Made by a program: the position numbers and the translations under genes
Notes under the pieces: model-generated
Database searches by the model: none
What the model was told of the DNA's origin: nothing
Seen by the model: only the letters and a program-made list of their open reading frames with translations
Assembly: GCA_001599815.1 (NCBI GenBank)
Contig: BCIA01000001.1
Location: 7,066,641 to 7,130,640 of the forward strand
DNA: 64,000 nt
Source of the DNA: Furcasterigmium furcatum
Taxonomy: Eukaryota; Ascomycota; Sordariomycetes; Glomerellales; Plectosphaerellaceae
Reading direction: 5' to 3'
Shown: one piece after another, positions 41,683 through 54,589 of the stretch
Layout of the letters: each line of letters starts with the position of its first letter
How positions within the stretch are numbered: position 1 is the first letter of the stretch

Positions 41683-44600
41683 ATGGCGCGTGATTCGGGT
41701 CCTCCTATCCTAGCCTACATCCACAATGCGAGGAGCTACGCCGACCGGGCCGCCGCTCTGCGGTCTCTGAAGAACGACATCGTCGGACATGTGCAGAAGA
41801 AGGAGGCATGGGTCGCGCGGGGAGCCCTGGAGCCCGTGGTAGCGCTCCTGCAGTCGAGCAGGTCATCTCCAAGGGCGGCCAATGGCAAGCCCATGCGGTC
41901 CATGGACCTGCAGACCCTCAGTGAGGAAGAGGTTGTCCGGCTGCAAGCCTTGCAAGTGTTGAGCAGCTTCGCCAGTGGTACGTCGTCCCTGATCTCAGAG
42001 CGCTCTTCTTTCTCTCTTTTCAGGCTAACCCCCGGCCCATCGCAGGCGGCACACCGTTCTTTGCACCTATCCTGGCTTCCGGCGCTATCGGTGCCATTCT
42101 GGCCAACATCTCCCCGAGCACAAACCCGCCCCCGGTCGTCATATCCGCGGTGAAGGCTCTCCTCCAAGTCACCGACGCCTGTTCCGATCCCTCGGAGGGC
42201 CAAGCTCTGGCCGACGAGCTCTTTCAACCACGCAATATCCAGTCACTTGCCACTCTGTGCACAAGATCATCCGAATGGCGTCTGCAGCTGCCCCAGAGCC
42301 CCACCGTTCTGGTCGCAAGCTTGATATGCCGGCTGTGTCATGATGACAAGCATGCGCTTGCCCTTGCAGAGTCAGAGGTCATGGATATACTGGCAACGGA
42401 GCTGGCAAGGTTTGCTGTCCGAGGCGGCTATGTCATGCTGGGCGCCGAGCAGGCTGGACGCAAAGACGGGCGCGCCGACTACATCCCGGACCCGGCTTCT
42501 AGCGATTCCAACCTTGCGGTGGTGCTGGAGGCCCTGACGGCCATTGTGTCCGACTCAAAGTACAGGGCATGCAGGCTGATCTATTCCCCTGCTATCCTTG
42601 CTATTTTCCCCAGGGAGCTGGTCAGGCGCTGCACAATGGATACCCTGCTACCCCGGATTCCGAGCCAGCAGGCACGTACTGCCCACTCGCACCCATCTGC
42701 GTTCCCTCCACTAGGTTCTGCAGCCGTGGAGGACACCCCGCCCTTTTCTCGGTCGACATCCAATAAGTTCGGCCACGGTCTGCCGACCTACGACGCTGCA
42801 CGTGGCGAGAGCATGCTCCAGGGCACCGGGGAAGATACAGATGACCATGAAAGCCCCCTCACGCCGTGGCTTATCCTCTTGGTGAGGGCAAGCGACGATA
42901 TGGAGAGGCTCATGGCGGCCAACCTCCTGACCACAATCTTCAAGTCTGGCTTCGAGAGCCGACATCGAAGGGAGGCGATCCTTGCAATCCTTGTTGTGCC
43001 GGTTCTTGTCCAGCTGCTCCGAGAGGCAGATGCAGTCTCTCAGGCGCACCTGTCGACTTTTGTCGACCAGCGCACACGAAACGCCTGGAGAATCCTCGAG
43101 ACTACCCCTGCGGTCTTGTCCAGGCTCATCACCGACAGCGAAGTGCTCCAGAAGGCTGCGTACGACTGCGGAGCGGTCAATATCCTGAGCAAGCTCCTCA
43201 AGGATGCCTATGAGCCGGTATCAAACTCTGTGTATGTGAGAATGTGGTCGCCCAACCCCGACACGGGCATGGAGGTGGAGAGCAGTTCGGCGCTCTGCCG
43301 CTTAGGACCCGACAGCCAGGCTCCGGTCTTGACCCACCGGATCAAGCTTCGTGAGAGTACTCTCAAGGCCATTGCTGCTCTGGCGGCTGGCAAGGACGAG
43401 TATCGCAAGGCTTTCGTGGAGCAAGAAATCATGCCGTTCATCGTGCAGTCTCTATCTACGAACCCAACGAAGCCAACCACGCCAAAGGAGAGAGCCAAGG
43501 GAGGAGAGCCGGATGGGCCTCTGGTAGATGCGGCGACCTCTGGGTTCGGCACCAACCCTCTCTCTGTCATCATCGCGGCCTGCCACGCAGTGCGCACACA
43601 CTCCAGATCTATCAGCATTCTGAGGACATCCTTGGTCGACCACAACGTGGCATTGCCGATCCTGCGCTTCCTCGCACACCCTGACGTCGATGTCCAAGTT
43701 GCAGCTTCGGCGGCAATCTGCAATTTGGTCACCGAGGTCAGCCCCTTAAGAGAGGTGAGTCGAAATTTATCACTGGATTAGATTCTGAAGCTGACGAGTC
43801 TAGCTGCTCGGTGACCGTGGGGTGATGAAGCTGCTCTGCGAGCACGCCCACTCGCACACGGCAGCATTGCGGTTGAACGCGCTGTGGGCGCTCAAGCACT
43901 TTGTCAATGGAGCCGTACCGGCCGTGAAGCGGCAGTGCCTTGAGGAGCTGCAGTCGGGGTGGCTCGTCCGGCTGGTCTGCGATGATACCGAGGACGAGGC
44001 TCTGTACAAGCTCAAACTCGAGGCACAAGCGAGCGCGGATAGCGGCGATGATCTGGACGGGGACGTCGAGATGGATCAGAGCGACAACCTGACAAAATCC
44101 AGATCGTGGTATGGGGGAGCAGGCATCCCGCGGGACGAAGACGGCAAACCAGCGGCCTGGGCTGTGCAAGCGGAGGCCAAGAAGGCTACGTTCCGGGATC
44201 TCGACGTGAACCCTCAGCGAAAAGCACGGAATGACGACCTTGCGATCCAGGAGCAGGGGCTTGACTTCATCCGAAACCTCATCGCGACGACCAGCTTGAG
44301 CTCGAGCTCTGAGCCGCCCAACGAGTCTACGGAGATGATCGACTACGTCTTCCTCGAGCTCGGCCAGGATCGCTTCTTCGACATTCTGGCGAAGAAGCTA
44401 CAGGTCAAGATGCTGCATGGCGGCCCGAGGCGGGGGAGCGCCACCGGCGGCGCGTCCAGCGACTCTCGCATCCTTTACCCGCAATCGAAGATCATCGAGG
44501 CGGTCATCTACAACCTGGTGCACATTGCGGCGAGCATCCCGCGACACCGGCAGCTGATCATTGCGCAGACGGCGCTGCTCAAGCTGCTGGCCAATCACTT

Positions 44601-44826
44601 CTCCAGCAAGGACAAGGAGGTGCGGGTGGCCCTGTGCCATCTCATCAACAACCTCACGTGGCAGGACGACGAGAACGACGGCCGCGCTTGCGCATTGAGG
44701 GCACACGAGCTCAAGAAGCTGGGCATGGTGAGCAAGCTTGAGGCCCTCGAGGACGACCAGGAGCTGGACGTGCGGGAGCGGGCGAAAACGGCGCTGTGGC
44801 AGATGAAGCAGGTCAGTAGCCTGTAG
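41683..44826 (+). CDS. VID28: GID ubiquitin-ligase armadillo subunit Vid28/Gid5 (ARMC8-like)
   Basis: Scaffold subunit of the GID/CTLH E3 ligase that binds substrate receptors such as Gid4, which recognises Pro/N-degrons of gluconeogenic enzymes. Exons 41683-41977, 42046-43754 and 43804-44826 give 1008 residues, close to yeast Vid28. Armadillo-type helical repeats run through the protein, e.g. LEPVVALLQSS, LSKLLKDAYEPV, LPILRFLAHPDVDVQVAASAAICNLV. The most diagnostic piece is NALWALKHFVNGAVPAVKRQCLEEL followed by WLVRLVCDDTEDEALY, near identical in pattern to ARMC8/Vid28. The C terminus has LCHLINNLTWQ and ERAKTALWQMKQ. An acidic insert (SADSGDDLDGDVEMDQSD) is near residue 745. The last codons (VSSL) may be a read-through of a further GTCAGT donor, a minor uncertainty. 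Confidence 0.9.
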
Positions 44827-46866
44827 GCGTGCTACCAGGCGCCTCATCGTGTATTATCGGCTTTGTACATGCGGGTTGATATTGGGCGCAATGGAATTCG
44901 GCAACGGGGTATCAAATAGGAGGCAGCGAATCCTCAATACTTGCATATATTTTCTCTCTCCATGCCCAGAATTATCCGATGACTCCCAAATTAGGAGCGC
45001 CCAGTACACAGGGGCGAAGCTCCGTTCCAGGAGGATAGTGAAGCCCTTGAGCACTTGGTCCTCGGCAAGAAGGGCACCGGAAGCTGCCCCGAGATCGGAA
45101 TCCAGCACGACCAAACTTCAGCTGCCGGCGACCGATATCCAGGCCCTGGATTCCGGTTTTCCGGGGCACATACAGCAGTGATCAACCAAGTTGTCTGTGA
45201 GAAGGCCAGGGAATCTATGTGGCTCTCCCAGACCGCCACAAAATGCGGGATATCGAATTTCACGCGGTGCGAGCAAGGCCGTGATCCCGGAAGGCCGAGC
45301 ACCCATTCGGAGCGCGAAGGATCCTCGGAGACCCTGGATGCATTTCGAGATGCATCAGGGGGGACAAAGGATCTTCGATGGGTGGCATGACGCACCTGAC
45401 GACTTCCATGTCCCCTTTTGGACGATTCAGCGGGCTTGGTGGCTTCGGTGGAGCGCCCAACTGCCGTGCGCTAGTGCAAGGAGCTCCGGGCAGTTGCAAT
45501 GGACGCATTCCTTCGCTCGCCATGGAGGTCGAATCAACTTCCATTACTTTGTTCCCCTCTTCGACATCTTCCCAATGGAGAATCGAGACTTTCCACACCC
45601 ATCGGCTGGTACGGGCAACACGGCTAATGACTCACGTTCACAACCTCCCACCAGTACTATTTCCTCTATCTCGATCGAAGAGGACCAAGACGGCCAGATC
45701 AGCGATGAAGCCAATCTTCTCCATGTCCGTGGCACCGATCGATGCCGGGACATCCGGACACATGCCCCGGATGGAAGCTTGAACCCGACTGTGGACGGCA
45801 AGCGGCAGAGAAGGATGGCGCGGCCAATAGCTCGGCTGCCCGAGACGGACCCTGATGTCTCGAATAACGGCTGTCATATCCGTCGTTCGGGCCCCCTCAC
45901 CACCAACCCTTCACCGCCAACGCCCGCTATGAAGTGCGGGTGAAAGCCTAAAGACTCGCGAATGACCCGTATGGTCGAACTAGCACCAGTCTCATTCGGA
46001 ACAAGCCGCTTCCAGGATCGACGGACTTCGGTTCAGCCTTGTGGATGTTCTGGGGTCACCTGCCATCTGGCCACCTCTGACATGAGGAGAGCCTGGGCAC
46101 GACACGAATCAGATCACCATGAGGTCATCCCCTGCTCTTGACGTGACTTTTGCAGATGTCCAAGCAGTCAAATGCAACGCGGTCAGATCAAATGGCTGCC
46201 TTTAACCTGACACTCCGCACTCCGGTACGCGGGTCTCACACTCACTCATTCTCCAGGAGCTGGGAGGATACTGTTCGTCTTGCCCTAATTGGGGGGGATT
46301 CTCGAATCATACCAACATGTAGTTGCCTTGCTACCAGTCCGGCAAGGCTCCCCGGGTCTTCTGACCCAACCTTGTTCGGCGAGTGACAAACACCATGACC
46401 AGTATCTTTGCCAAGGACTGGCCAAACTTACGGGCCCTCTTCGAGTGGTTTGCTCCGGCCGGCCGGTCTCTACGCCATTGAAGCCTTTTCCGCATCTTCC
46501 GGCCACTGGCGTGATTCGCCAGCCTATGCTGGACCGATGCTGGCCTTGGTTCCCGCCTTGGGCGTCCGGATGCTTGCGCCGGTTGCTCAATGATCAGCCA
46601 GAACGGGATCAAGGGTCCAGACTCATGACCAGATTCCCGTTTTCCATCTCGTCATCTAGTAGCTAGCATGATGCTGCACCCTGACGCGGAGCACATGCGG
46701 CGCTATATAAGGTTACACAGCTCCTCGCTTTCCCATCTCCTGGTCATGCTGAACTTAGTCCGCCACACCAACCCGTTTCCCGGAGATACCACCACCAGTG
46801 TTCCATCCTTCAGCTTCTACGCAAGTGTGCGAAAGCCTCTCCTTGACGACAGCCTCAATACCAGCC
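44827..46866. other. 2 kb intergenic region, VID28 to opsin-like gene
   Basis: No supported gene. A 250-codon open frame (45191-45943) lacks motifs and codon patterning like the neighbours. The last few hundred bases are the promoter and leader of the opsin-like gene. Confidence 0.5.
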
Positions 46867-48045
46867 ATGGACTCTCTTATCGAAGCCCGTAATGATGCCA
46901 TCGAGGTGAATGGGCCCCAGCTCGGAGACCAGACCCTCACCGATAACGGTTCCAGCTGGCTGTATGCGGTGACAGCGATCTTCCTCCTGTCATTCGTGTG
47001 TACCGCCCTCTCCAAACACTCTTTGTGCCTCGACTAACTCTCCCAGATCTGCATGCGTGTTCTCTCGTTCCGGCCCTTCAATAACGAAAAGATTTTCCAC
47101 TACCTGTTCGGCATCGCCCTTCTCGTGGGCGTCGTATCCTACTATGCCACGGCTTCTGGGCTTGCATACGTGGTCGTCTCCCAGGCTAACCAGAGGAGCC
47201 GTGGCTTCACTCGTCAAATCTACTGGACAAAGTACGTCAACTGGGTCGTGTTCTTCCCCGTCGTCATCATCTCTCTCGGCCTCATGTCCGGCGTCCCCTG
47301 GGCCACCATCGCCTTCAACGTCGCCCTCTCCTGGATCTGGATCATCAGCTTCCTCGTCGGCGCCTTCACCCGCACCAACTACAAGTGGGGATTCTTCGCC
47401 TTCGGCCTCCTGGCTTTCTTCTACCTCATGACCAACCTCGTCATCCTCGACGGGCGCCGCAGCGCCACTCGCCTCGGCACGGGCCGGCACCACACCATTC
47501 TCAGCGGCGGCGTCGCGTTCCTCTGGCTCATGTACATCCTCTGCTGGGGCCTGAGCGACGGCGGCAACCGCATCGGCGTTGTCGGGTCCTGGATATGGTT
47601 CGGCATCCTCGACCTGCTCCTCATCCCCGTGCTGGGGTTCGCCTTCGTCTTCCTCGCCCGCCGCTGGGATCACGGCGCCATGAACCTCCACTTCACCCAG
47701 TACGGCCGCGTCGCCCGCGGCGCCGACTACCCCGAGAAAGCTGCCGCCGCCGGCGCCGTCGGGACGGCTGGGGCAGCTGGGGCAGCTGGGACGACTGGCA
47801 CGACCGCTGGCACGACTGGCGCGACGACTGGCGCGACGACTGGCGCGACGACCGGCCATACGGCCGATGGTTACAATGCCGGCCCCACCAACACGGGCGG
47901 CATGAACACCCGCTACGGATCGGGGCCCACGGACGGGCAGCCCGGCGACTACGGGGCCAGGGGTTACTCCGCGGGCCCGAACACTGGCAGTACCGCGCCC
48001 GGTCCTGCCGTGACCACCCCTCCTCCTGGCCAGCAGTACGTCTAA
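46867..48045 (+). CDS. Opsin-related seven-helix membrane protein (HSP30/ORP/Yro2 type)
   Basis: Fungal microbial-rhodopsin relative of the HSP30/Mrh1/ORP group, stress- or plasma-membrane-associated in yeasts. Exons 46867-46995 and 47047-48045, with CTAAC branch site before the acceptor, give 375 residues. Seven hydrophobic helices are visible between residues about 30 and 265. The third has YWTKYVNWVVFFPVVII, corresponding to the conserved helix C of opsins. In the last helix (WIWFGILDLLLIPVLGFAFVF) the retinal-binding Lys position carries a hydrophobic residue, so it cannot form the Schiff base. The C-terminal tail is Ala/Gly/Thr-rich with short tandem repeats (GATT units, bases about 47790-47855), then Gly/Pro/Asn-rich and soluble. 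Biochemical role unknown. Confidence 0.88.
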
Positions 48046-51000
48046 AGCTGTGGAGGACGTTTTGGCAGCAGTTTGCTCTGATGCTGGCCCAAATTGCCGC
48101 CTGGGCTGCGATGACGTTGCAATATCTGAAGCGAATGATTATTGACGGGGCCTGGGATTTAATGAATGAATGATAAGTCTTGTATCTCTAGTGATCTGAT
48201 ACTCCCGATCACTTCTGCTTTGCGGTTCTTGGGATTGGTCTCTGGTGAAGGTATGGGATAGTTGATTGGGGCCTTGTGAAAGGCATGTATTAATGCGTAA
48301 TGTGAAAGTTGATCTTATAGTTCTTCCAGGACACGGTTCGAAAATGGTGCACGTGATGAAAGACCATGTCAGAGAGTTGAGGCACAGTTGCCAGATGCAA
48401 CTTGGGGAGGACGTTGCCGAATTCTTCATCTGAGGAGAGTAGTGTTGCTTCGTCAAGTCGGCCAAGATGGCAATTGGGAAAGATCATGGTCGAGGAGGCG
48501 CCAGGGAGGTGTTCGATGACGACCGGTATTTTGATCACATGTGCAATATCTGGCTGCCCTGAGCCGAACGGGATATCGGACGGAAGTCAGGTGGCCATCA
48601 TCTCTCTCGTGAGATTTTAGCCCAACCGACGAACCACCCCGAGGACCGGGCCATCCCGTCTGGCAGTTCATCATCAGAGCCTCCGGAGCTTGTCAGCAAC
48701 TCCATGACGGGGACGTTTGACGAGACCAGCTGCTTTCGAGAAACCCACTGCTAATATTCTGCGGTAGGATGCCAAGTTCACGCCAGAGCCACCAAACCTA
48801 CTCGAGCCCCTTTCCGCACAGTATCCATGGATCTCGCCAGTGTCATGCCACTCTCTGGACTGGCTTCCACGCCTCTTGAAACAACAAATGTCCCTTCAAC
48901 AAGAGCCCGAAGACCCATCCCTGGTGCCAGCTCATCAAGTACAGCCACGTGTGACGGACCTCGACGAGCTTGTGTGACTTGACAGCACTCACAGCCTCAG
49001 AGGCTGGCGCCGCGGCGAGGCCTCGGGCTTGAGACAAGGCCAGGGATGTGGACGAGTGGCCGGTGACAGGTCATCTGCTCTCGTGTAGAGTCCTCAGCCC
49101 ATGACTGGGCGAATCTTCTGCACAACTCGAAGACATTCGGATGTCTTGGCCGGCTTGAGCCACCATGGAGCACTCAACCATCCTCTGCCTAGTGATGGAG
49201 CACCACTGGGACTCAGGAGATGCATAGTCTGTAACAACGAGCCCCTTTCAACCAGACTCAGGAAGCCCTCGACAGATCTGTCCTGGTGCCCTGCCTCCTC
49301 CTGGGCCCCGCTGCCTTGCGTGACACACGATCAGCCCACGTCGGCCACACGGCATCAATCGCCCAAGCTAGACCATGTCGTGACACACACTCGTGGTTGG
49401 TCTGCCTGCGGTCTCCCGATGAAATCCACTGATCTCAGGACAGGATTTGGGAGCCCCCCGGCCCCATGACAGCCGCTGATTCGGTCCCTCGTCTGCGCGA
49501 GGGCATCGCCATCGATCGTCAGTTGCTGGGGACTTTAGCGCCGATGATGCATGTCGTGGTGCGATGAGATGCCGCCGATGTATTTTTCACCAGGTACCGG
49601 GCGTGACACGGCGGAGGCCACAGATGTAATATATCTCGGACTGGGTTTCAGACCCATCATGTGATGCGTGCCTGTGATGCATGGGAGAGAGTTGGCAGCG
49701 ATAATACCGAGACCGTCCGTCGCCGAATCGGCCCTGCTTCGCCTGGTCAGAAGGATATACAAGATGCGGTCCTCTGCCCAGATCTCGGATAGCTGCAGGC
49801 GAACGTGGTGCACCGCCAGGTCGTACCAGGTGCCTTCCAGCACCGAAGACCACTCTATCGAGAATGATTGGGCTTCTGTCGGCTCTCTGCCGCTGGGCGA
49901 CGCTACGAAACCGGCGGCAGTGCCCGGTGGAGGACATGTGGGCGATTGTTGATATCTCTCATGTCCGACTTCAAAACTCTCAAGACTCATGCGTTTTAAC
50001 TCCTGGCTTTCCGCCAGCATAGCCAATGTCTCAGCTTCGGCTGCGGGCCAAAGCAAGCAACCACAGCACGACATGGAGCGATCATCCCGAGATATATGAT
50101 GGCCTCAATCATCCTCACTCATCAGAGACAGCGCGTGCAACGGGACGTCGCACCAGGCGAGTTGCGGCAGTATTGGAGAGCGAGGAGAGCAGGGGCCGCC
50201 GGCCGCCTAATTAGCAACACGACATGCCAGGCGCATATGCTGTCTCTGAAAACGTGACGCCGGGGGGCTGCAAGGAGCCGGCGCGAGCGAAGAGCCGAGG
50301 ACGGGCAGCTCTGCTAGGCAAACAGGTCGTCAAGCGGATAAAGTCCAGAGGGGAGGGAATGCGACATCGGTCGCCAGGGACTCAGAGCGAGATGGTTACA
50401 CGGCATTTCTCGCTTGTCATGTCTCATGCGTGGCCGGCTCTTTAGCTCTTTAGAGGACAAGTTTGGCACGCAGGCGTCTGGGTAAATGCGACGCAGGTGA
50501 CCATCGTTGAGGGTTATGACGCTGGAGATATTTCGATTGCTAAAAGATGGCCCAGCGTGATGGGATAATATGCACCGTCAATGCCACGCTTGAGATGTCT
50601 CGAACGAACCGCTCGGTTGGGGTCGTCGGTGTCCCGGCAGCCTGGCAGGTGGATGTGATGGATATGTGACGGAGGCTGGGAGTTCGGGAAAAACGTCGCG
50701 GTGTCTCTGGTGGTCCTGGATTTGTGGATTGAGACACAGGGAGCCTGCAACCGGAGAAAGTGACTCGTCAGATGACGCTCCGCTCGGGTCTCGTCTCGTC
50801 TGGTCCGGTCTGGTTTGACAGGTCGCGAAGAGGGCCCGGGCTCGAATGCACGGTACGTACATACAAAAAGTGCTGTGCGTAGAAACATTGCCACAAGACT
50901 CTGCGTTTCTTTGAGGTGCCGCATCCGGGTGAGACATGATGATGGTCCGGTTCTTGGGAGGTGGAGGCAAGGAGGAGGGGAGGACATCGTCAACCCCGGA

Positions 51001-54000
51001 CACACTGTGCTTCCACAGTGAAGTCCGGCGGTGGTGCCTTCCATACTGCTTCTGGCAGTACAGTGGAGCAGCGCTAACCGATGGGCTGGTCTTGGCGGAT
51101 CACGGGTGAGCGTCCGGGTGGTGGAGCCTGTACGGTAGGGATGGATTTTAGCTTTCCGTTCCACTGCTTCCCGCGCAAGATTGCGCCGCCATTGACGGCA
51201 AGTGCCTCCGGCCTGACACTGCCTGCCAAACTGCTCATCCAGTCCAGTCCAAACTTGCACCTCCCTTCCTTCAGTGAGTTTTCTGACAGGCGGACCGCTA
51301 CGTTCCTTCTTCGTACCTGCTGTTGTGGCTTCGACATGACTCGGGTTGTCCCCGTGGCGAAGACGCTACGCCACACCTTATTAACCTTGTTCTCCTCTTG
51401 ACAGGAGGAGTCGAGCATCCATCGGAGCACGGCAGCAATGCATCTGCAAGCCCACGGCGGCACAAATCCTTCGAGGCCCAGAGGCAATGATCGCTCTGCC
51501 GCGTCGACCGATCTCGGGCCTGCGCTACGCGATCCGGTGTCTCGGCCAAAGGCAAGCTGACGCTCGAGAACGTTGGGACAATGGGTTCAGGAGAGACAAC
51601 TCGACGGGCGAGCCCTCATCTCTGGGTCGCCGTCGCATTTTCACCATCAGATCAGCTGCCGCATGCGGCCATCGTCCACCGGCAACGCCAGCATCCGCAC
51701 GCCGCCAGGCTGAGGTGATGAAACTTGGGGCCGGACCCTGACCTGGCTCACTCACCGTCGCATCATCGCCCAGGGAATCTTCATTGCACGCTTGCTTGCC
51801 GGCCGGGCTATTTCCCCGTGTTCTAATTATTTGTTTCCTGCACTCCGGTGAGGCTTGGAGGGCCGCTGAGACATGGCGCCTCCAGTCCCTCGACACTGTG
51901 CAGAGAGCGCCCGCAGAGGAAGCCACGGCTGGATCAAACAGGCCGGCAGGGGATCCCTGACCTGGTTCTTGGACTCGTCCGGGGACAGCATCCACGGGAG
52001 ACCCTTCAGAGAGCGCCCCTTGCCTGAGCGTCGTCATTCCAGAAGGGTGCCACCGAGGCGGCACATCCGTGGCCTACTTTATTATCAGCCGAGTCCTGAG
52101 AAAGACGACGGACAAGAAGAGCCCCGAGCCGCTCCTTTGAGAGATGACAAGGCAGTACCCCCCGAAGCGAGCACCTGGCTTGGTCTCGCCTCAAGACGCT
52201 CCGTGGTGATACGACGCGGTTCAGTTGGTCCTCACATAGTGAGACCTTTCTTCCTGTACACTCGAGTACCTGGATTCAAGGCGCTGTCTCGCGGAAATGC
52301 ACAGGCACAACAGCCGACTGGGCGGCGGGCATACATACATACAGTACAAGTATGTATGCTCAGTCAGCTCGGCACCTCATGCACAATTTCTGTGGGAGCC
52401 ACGGCCTGACATCCATCACGGAAGGTCCCAAATCCCGACCTTGTTCGAGGGCGCAGAGTGAACCCTTGCTGAGCAGTCGACCCATGCGTTGGAGAGCAGC
52501 AGATGAAGAGATTGGCCATGACACGAAGGACCCCAGTCCTGATGAAGAGGTCATGGCGAATGAGGAGGGTCATCGGATGTTAGAGGGTGGATGAAGGCCC
52601 ACCGAGATCGGGGCGCGCGATTCCCGAAGCAGACTGCCTCGCAACGCCACGGACTGTTTGCCAGGTCCGGACATGTACCGCTTACCGGGATTTTGGGAGC
52701 GAAGATACCTGTTCGCCATCTCACATCGACGCAGGACCCCCGCCCAGGCTAAGGGCCCGCCAAGGGAGCGGTCCCATTAGCGAGGGTACCGTGCCGTCCT
52801 CACGCGGCTTGCATCTCCCACCCCATGCGCACGCTAACACCGAATCTGGCATCAGGCCTTCAGATCCTGGGAGCCCGTCTTGCCCCCGTCCGTGGTCGAA
52901 GCCGTGCAAGCCTGCTTGGCGGGCTGTAAGCGATGTCCTCGAGTCCGCCGACAAGCCCCTTGTTCGGAGGTAGAGGTTGGGTTCCAGCGGTAGTACGTAT
53001 TGGTATGCTTATTGCTTCTTCGCACTGGGAGCTGGGCGCGAGTGCAGGGAAAACGCCCGCGGCGCTCGTAGCCCCTGGCCCCTCTCACGCCCTCAGGGCG
53101 CTCTCGCGGGTCGTTCAGCCAGCCCATTCACTCACTGTTCAGCCCCATCCATTGATGTCTACAAGCAGATTTCATTCGTATCAGTGCTCGCTGCCCAGGA
53201 ATGTGGACAGGCGGGATAGCTGGGACCAAATCTGCCACGATTCTTGCGACACGCCACTCCCATGAGCGCTCGTGCCAATTCTTTCAGAGCGCACCCACGC
53301 ACGGCCCCGTGGATCTGGTTGGCGGTGCCGCCCCCAAGGTGCATTTCCTCCCTCCAATCTGAAATGACAGAGGGCGAGCCGGCCGTCTGGACAGCCCAAC
53401 GAACCTTTGTTCGCAGCCCCGACCAATGGAGGTCCGGTACCCAGTCCAGGGCTCCGGGACTGGCGCTCAGTCGTCCTCGACCACGCGCACGTTTCCATCA
53501 TGCCCCGGGCGTCTGGGTGCGCTCCAGACAGCCTTTGCACCTGGACTCGACATCGCTGAAAGCAACGGGCTTCTGGACAACCAGCTTGTGCCTAGTTGTC
53601 GGTTCGTGGCTTGCCGTCGTTGCCTGACGCCCAGGATGTGGCGGACCCGACCGCTGAACACGGAATTCTTAGCGACCAGCATCCAGGGGACTCAGCGGCC
53701 ACAGCGGCCAAGACGCTGGCTGGACAAGCACTAAACCTCCCTGAAGCGGCCAGGACCAAAATACAGTGCGAGCTTCTCATTCGGCGGCAGGGGGGGCAAC
53801 AGTTTGGTCGGCGGCCCCGCTTATACCCCTGCTGCTGGGCCCCGGTCCCAGGTCGTTCCTCCCCCTCCCCTCGAGCCAGGTTCCCCCTGTCTCCCAATGA
53901 GCCAATCCCAGTCTTCATCCGACCACACACCCTCTCTGGCCGCCCCAGTCCGCTCCGGATCCTCTCACGCTTCCTCCTTTCCACCCTTCCCCCTTCCCAG

Positions 54001-54589
54001 TTTCCGTTCCACACAGATCCAATCTCTCAGCCTGCACTGGACCAACAAAACCCCCGTGCACCCATTCTCTCCGCCCACCCAACCCGCAAGGTCCTGTCTG
54101 TTCCTTCTGCAGGCAGTTTCGCTGGAGAGAAGAGGTCTGGACAACGACAACGACGACGACGACAGCTTCGACCGACGATTAGGCCCAGGACACGGACAGC
54201 ACGCCCGACACTCACTTGATTAACCGTTTTTACCGCCATCCTCGACGACCACCGAATTACTCCTGCTCGGTGCCTCGCTGCATCCGTCTTGTGGACCAGG
54301 TGAGTCGACCGACTTCTCCCAGACATCACATCACATCACCGTTCCGAGGATTGGGTCCAGGCGCCGCCCCATCACACCTGCTTTCCCATTCTTTCGGGAA
54401 CCCGGCATGATTCATTCATGGTGATCGGGATGGGCCCTCCTCCGACCCGGCTGCTTGGATCTCCCGCGCTCTTTCTTCAGCAACAAACCCCTTCTTCAAC
54501 TGCTCTTGTTCTAACCGCCGAGCACAGGCACTCTTCGGCCCACGACGTGATTATTCCCCAGCCGCGACACCGACGTACAATCTATCAAG
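48046..54589. other. 6.5 kb gene-free region upstream of veA
   Basis: No open frame here has convincing motifs or splice structure. It must hold the veA promoter and leader. A likely leader intron runs 54301-54526 (donor GTGAGT, branch CTAAC, acceptor CACAG). The leader zone from about 53700 has several ATGs before the true start. A short inverted repeat lies at 52329-52359. Confidence 0.55.
52329..52359. repeat. perfect 10-bp inverted repeat, CATA-rich
   Basis: GCATACATAC and its complement GTATGTATGC are separated by 11 bases; the left arm extends into a (CATA)n microsatellite. Confidence 0.85.

Noticed and set aside
45191..45943. 250-codon open frame on the plus strand between VID28 and the opsin-like gene
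   Set aside because: No recognisable motif and an overlapping rival frame (45378-45782); an orphan gene cannot be excluded but is not supported.
47385..48173. Alternative-frame 262-codon reading over the opsin-like gene
   Set aside because: Arg/Pro/His-rich out-of-frame shadow; the membrane-protein frame is clearly the coding one.
50514..51260. 248-codon minus-strand frame in the veA upstream region
   Set aside because: Low-complexity, many rare residues in runs, no motif or splice structure.
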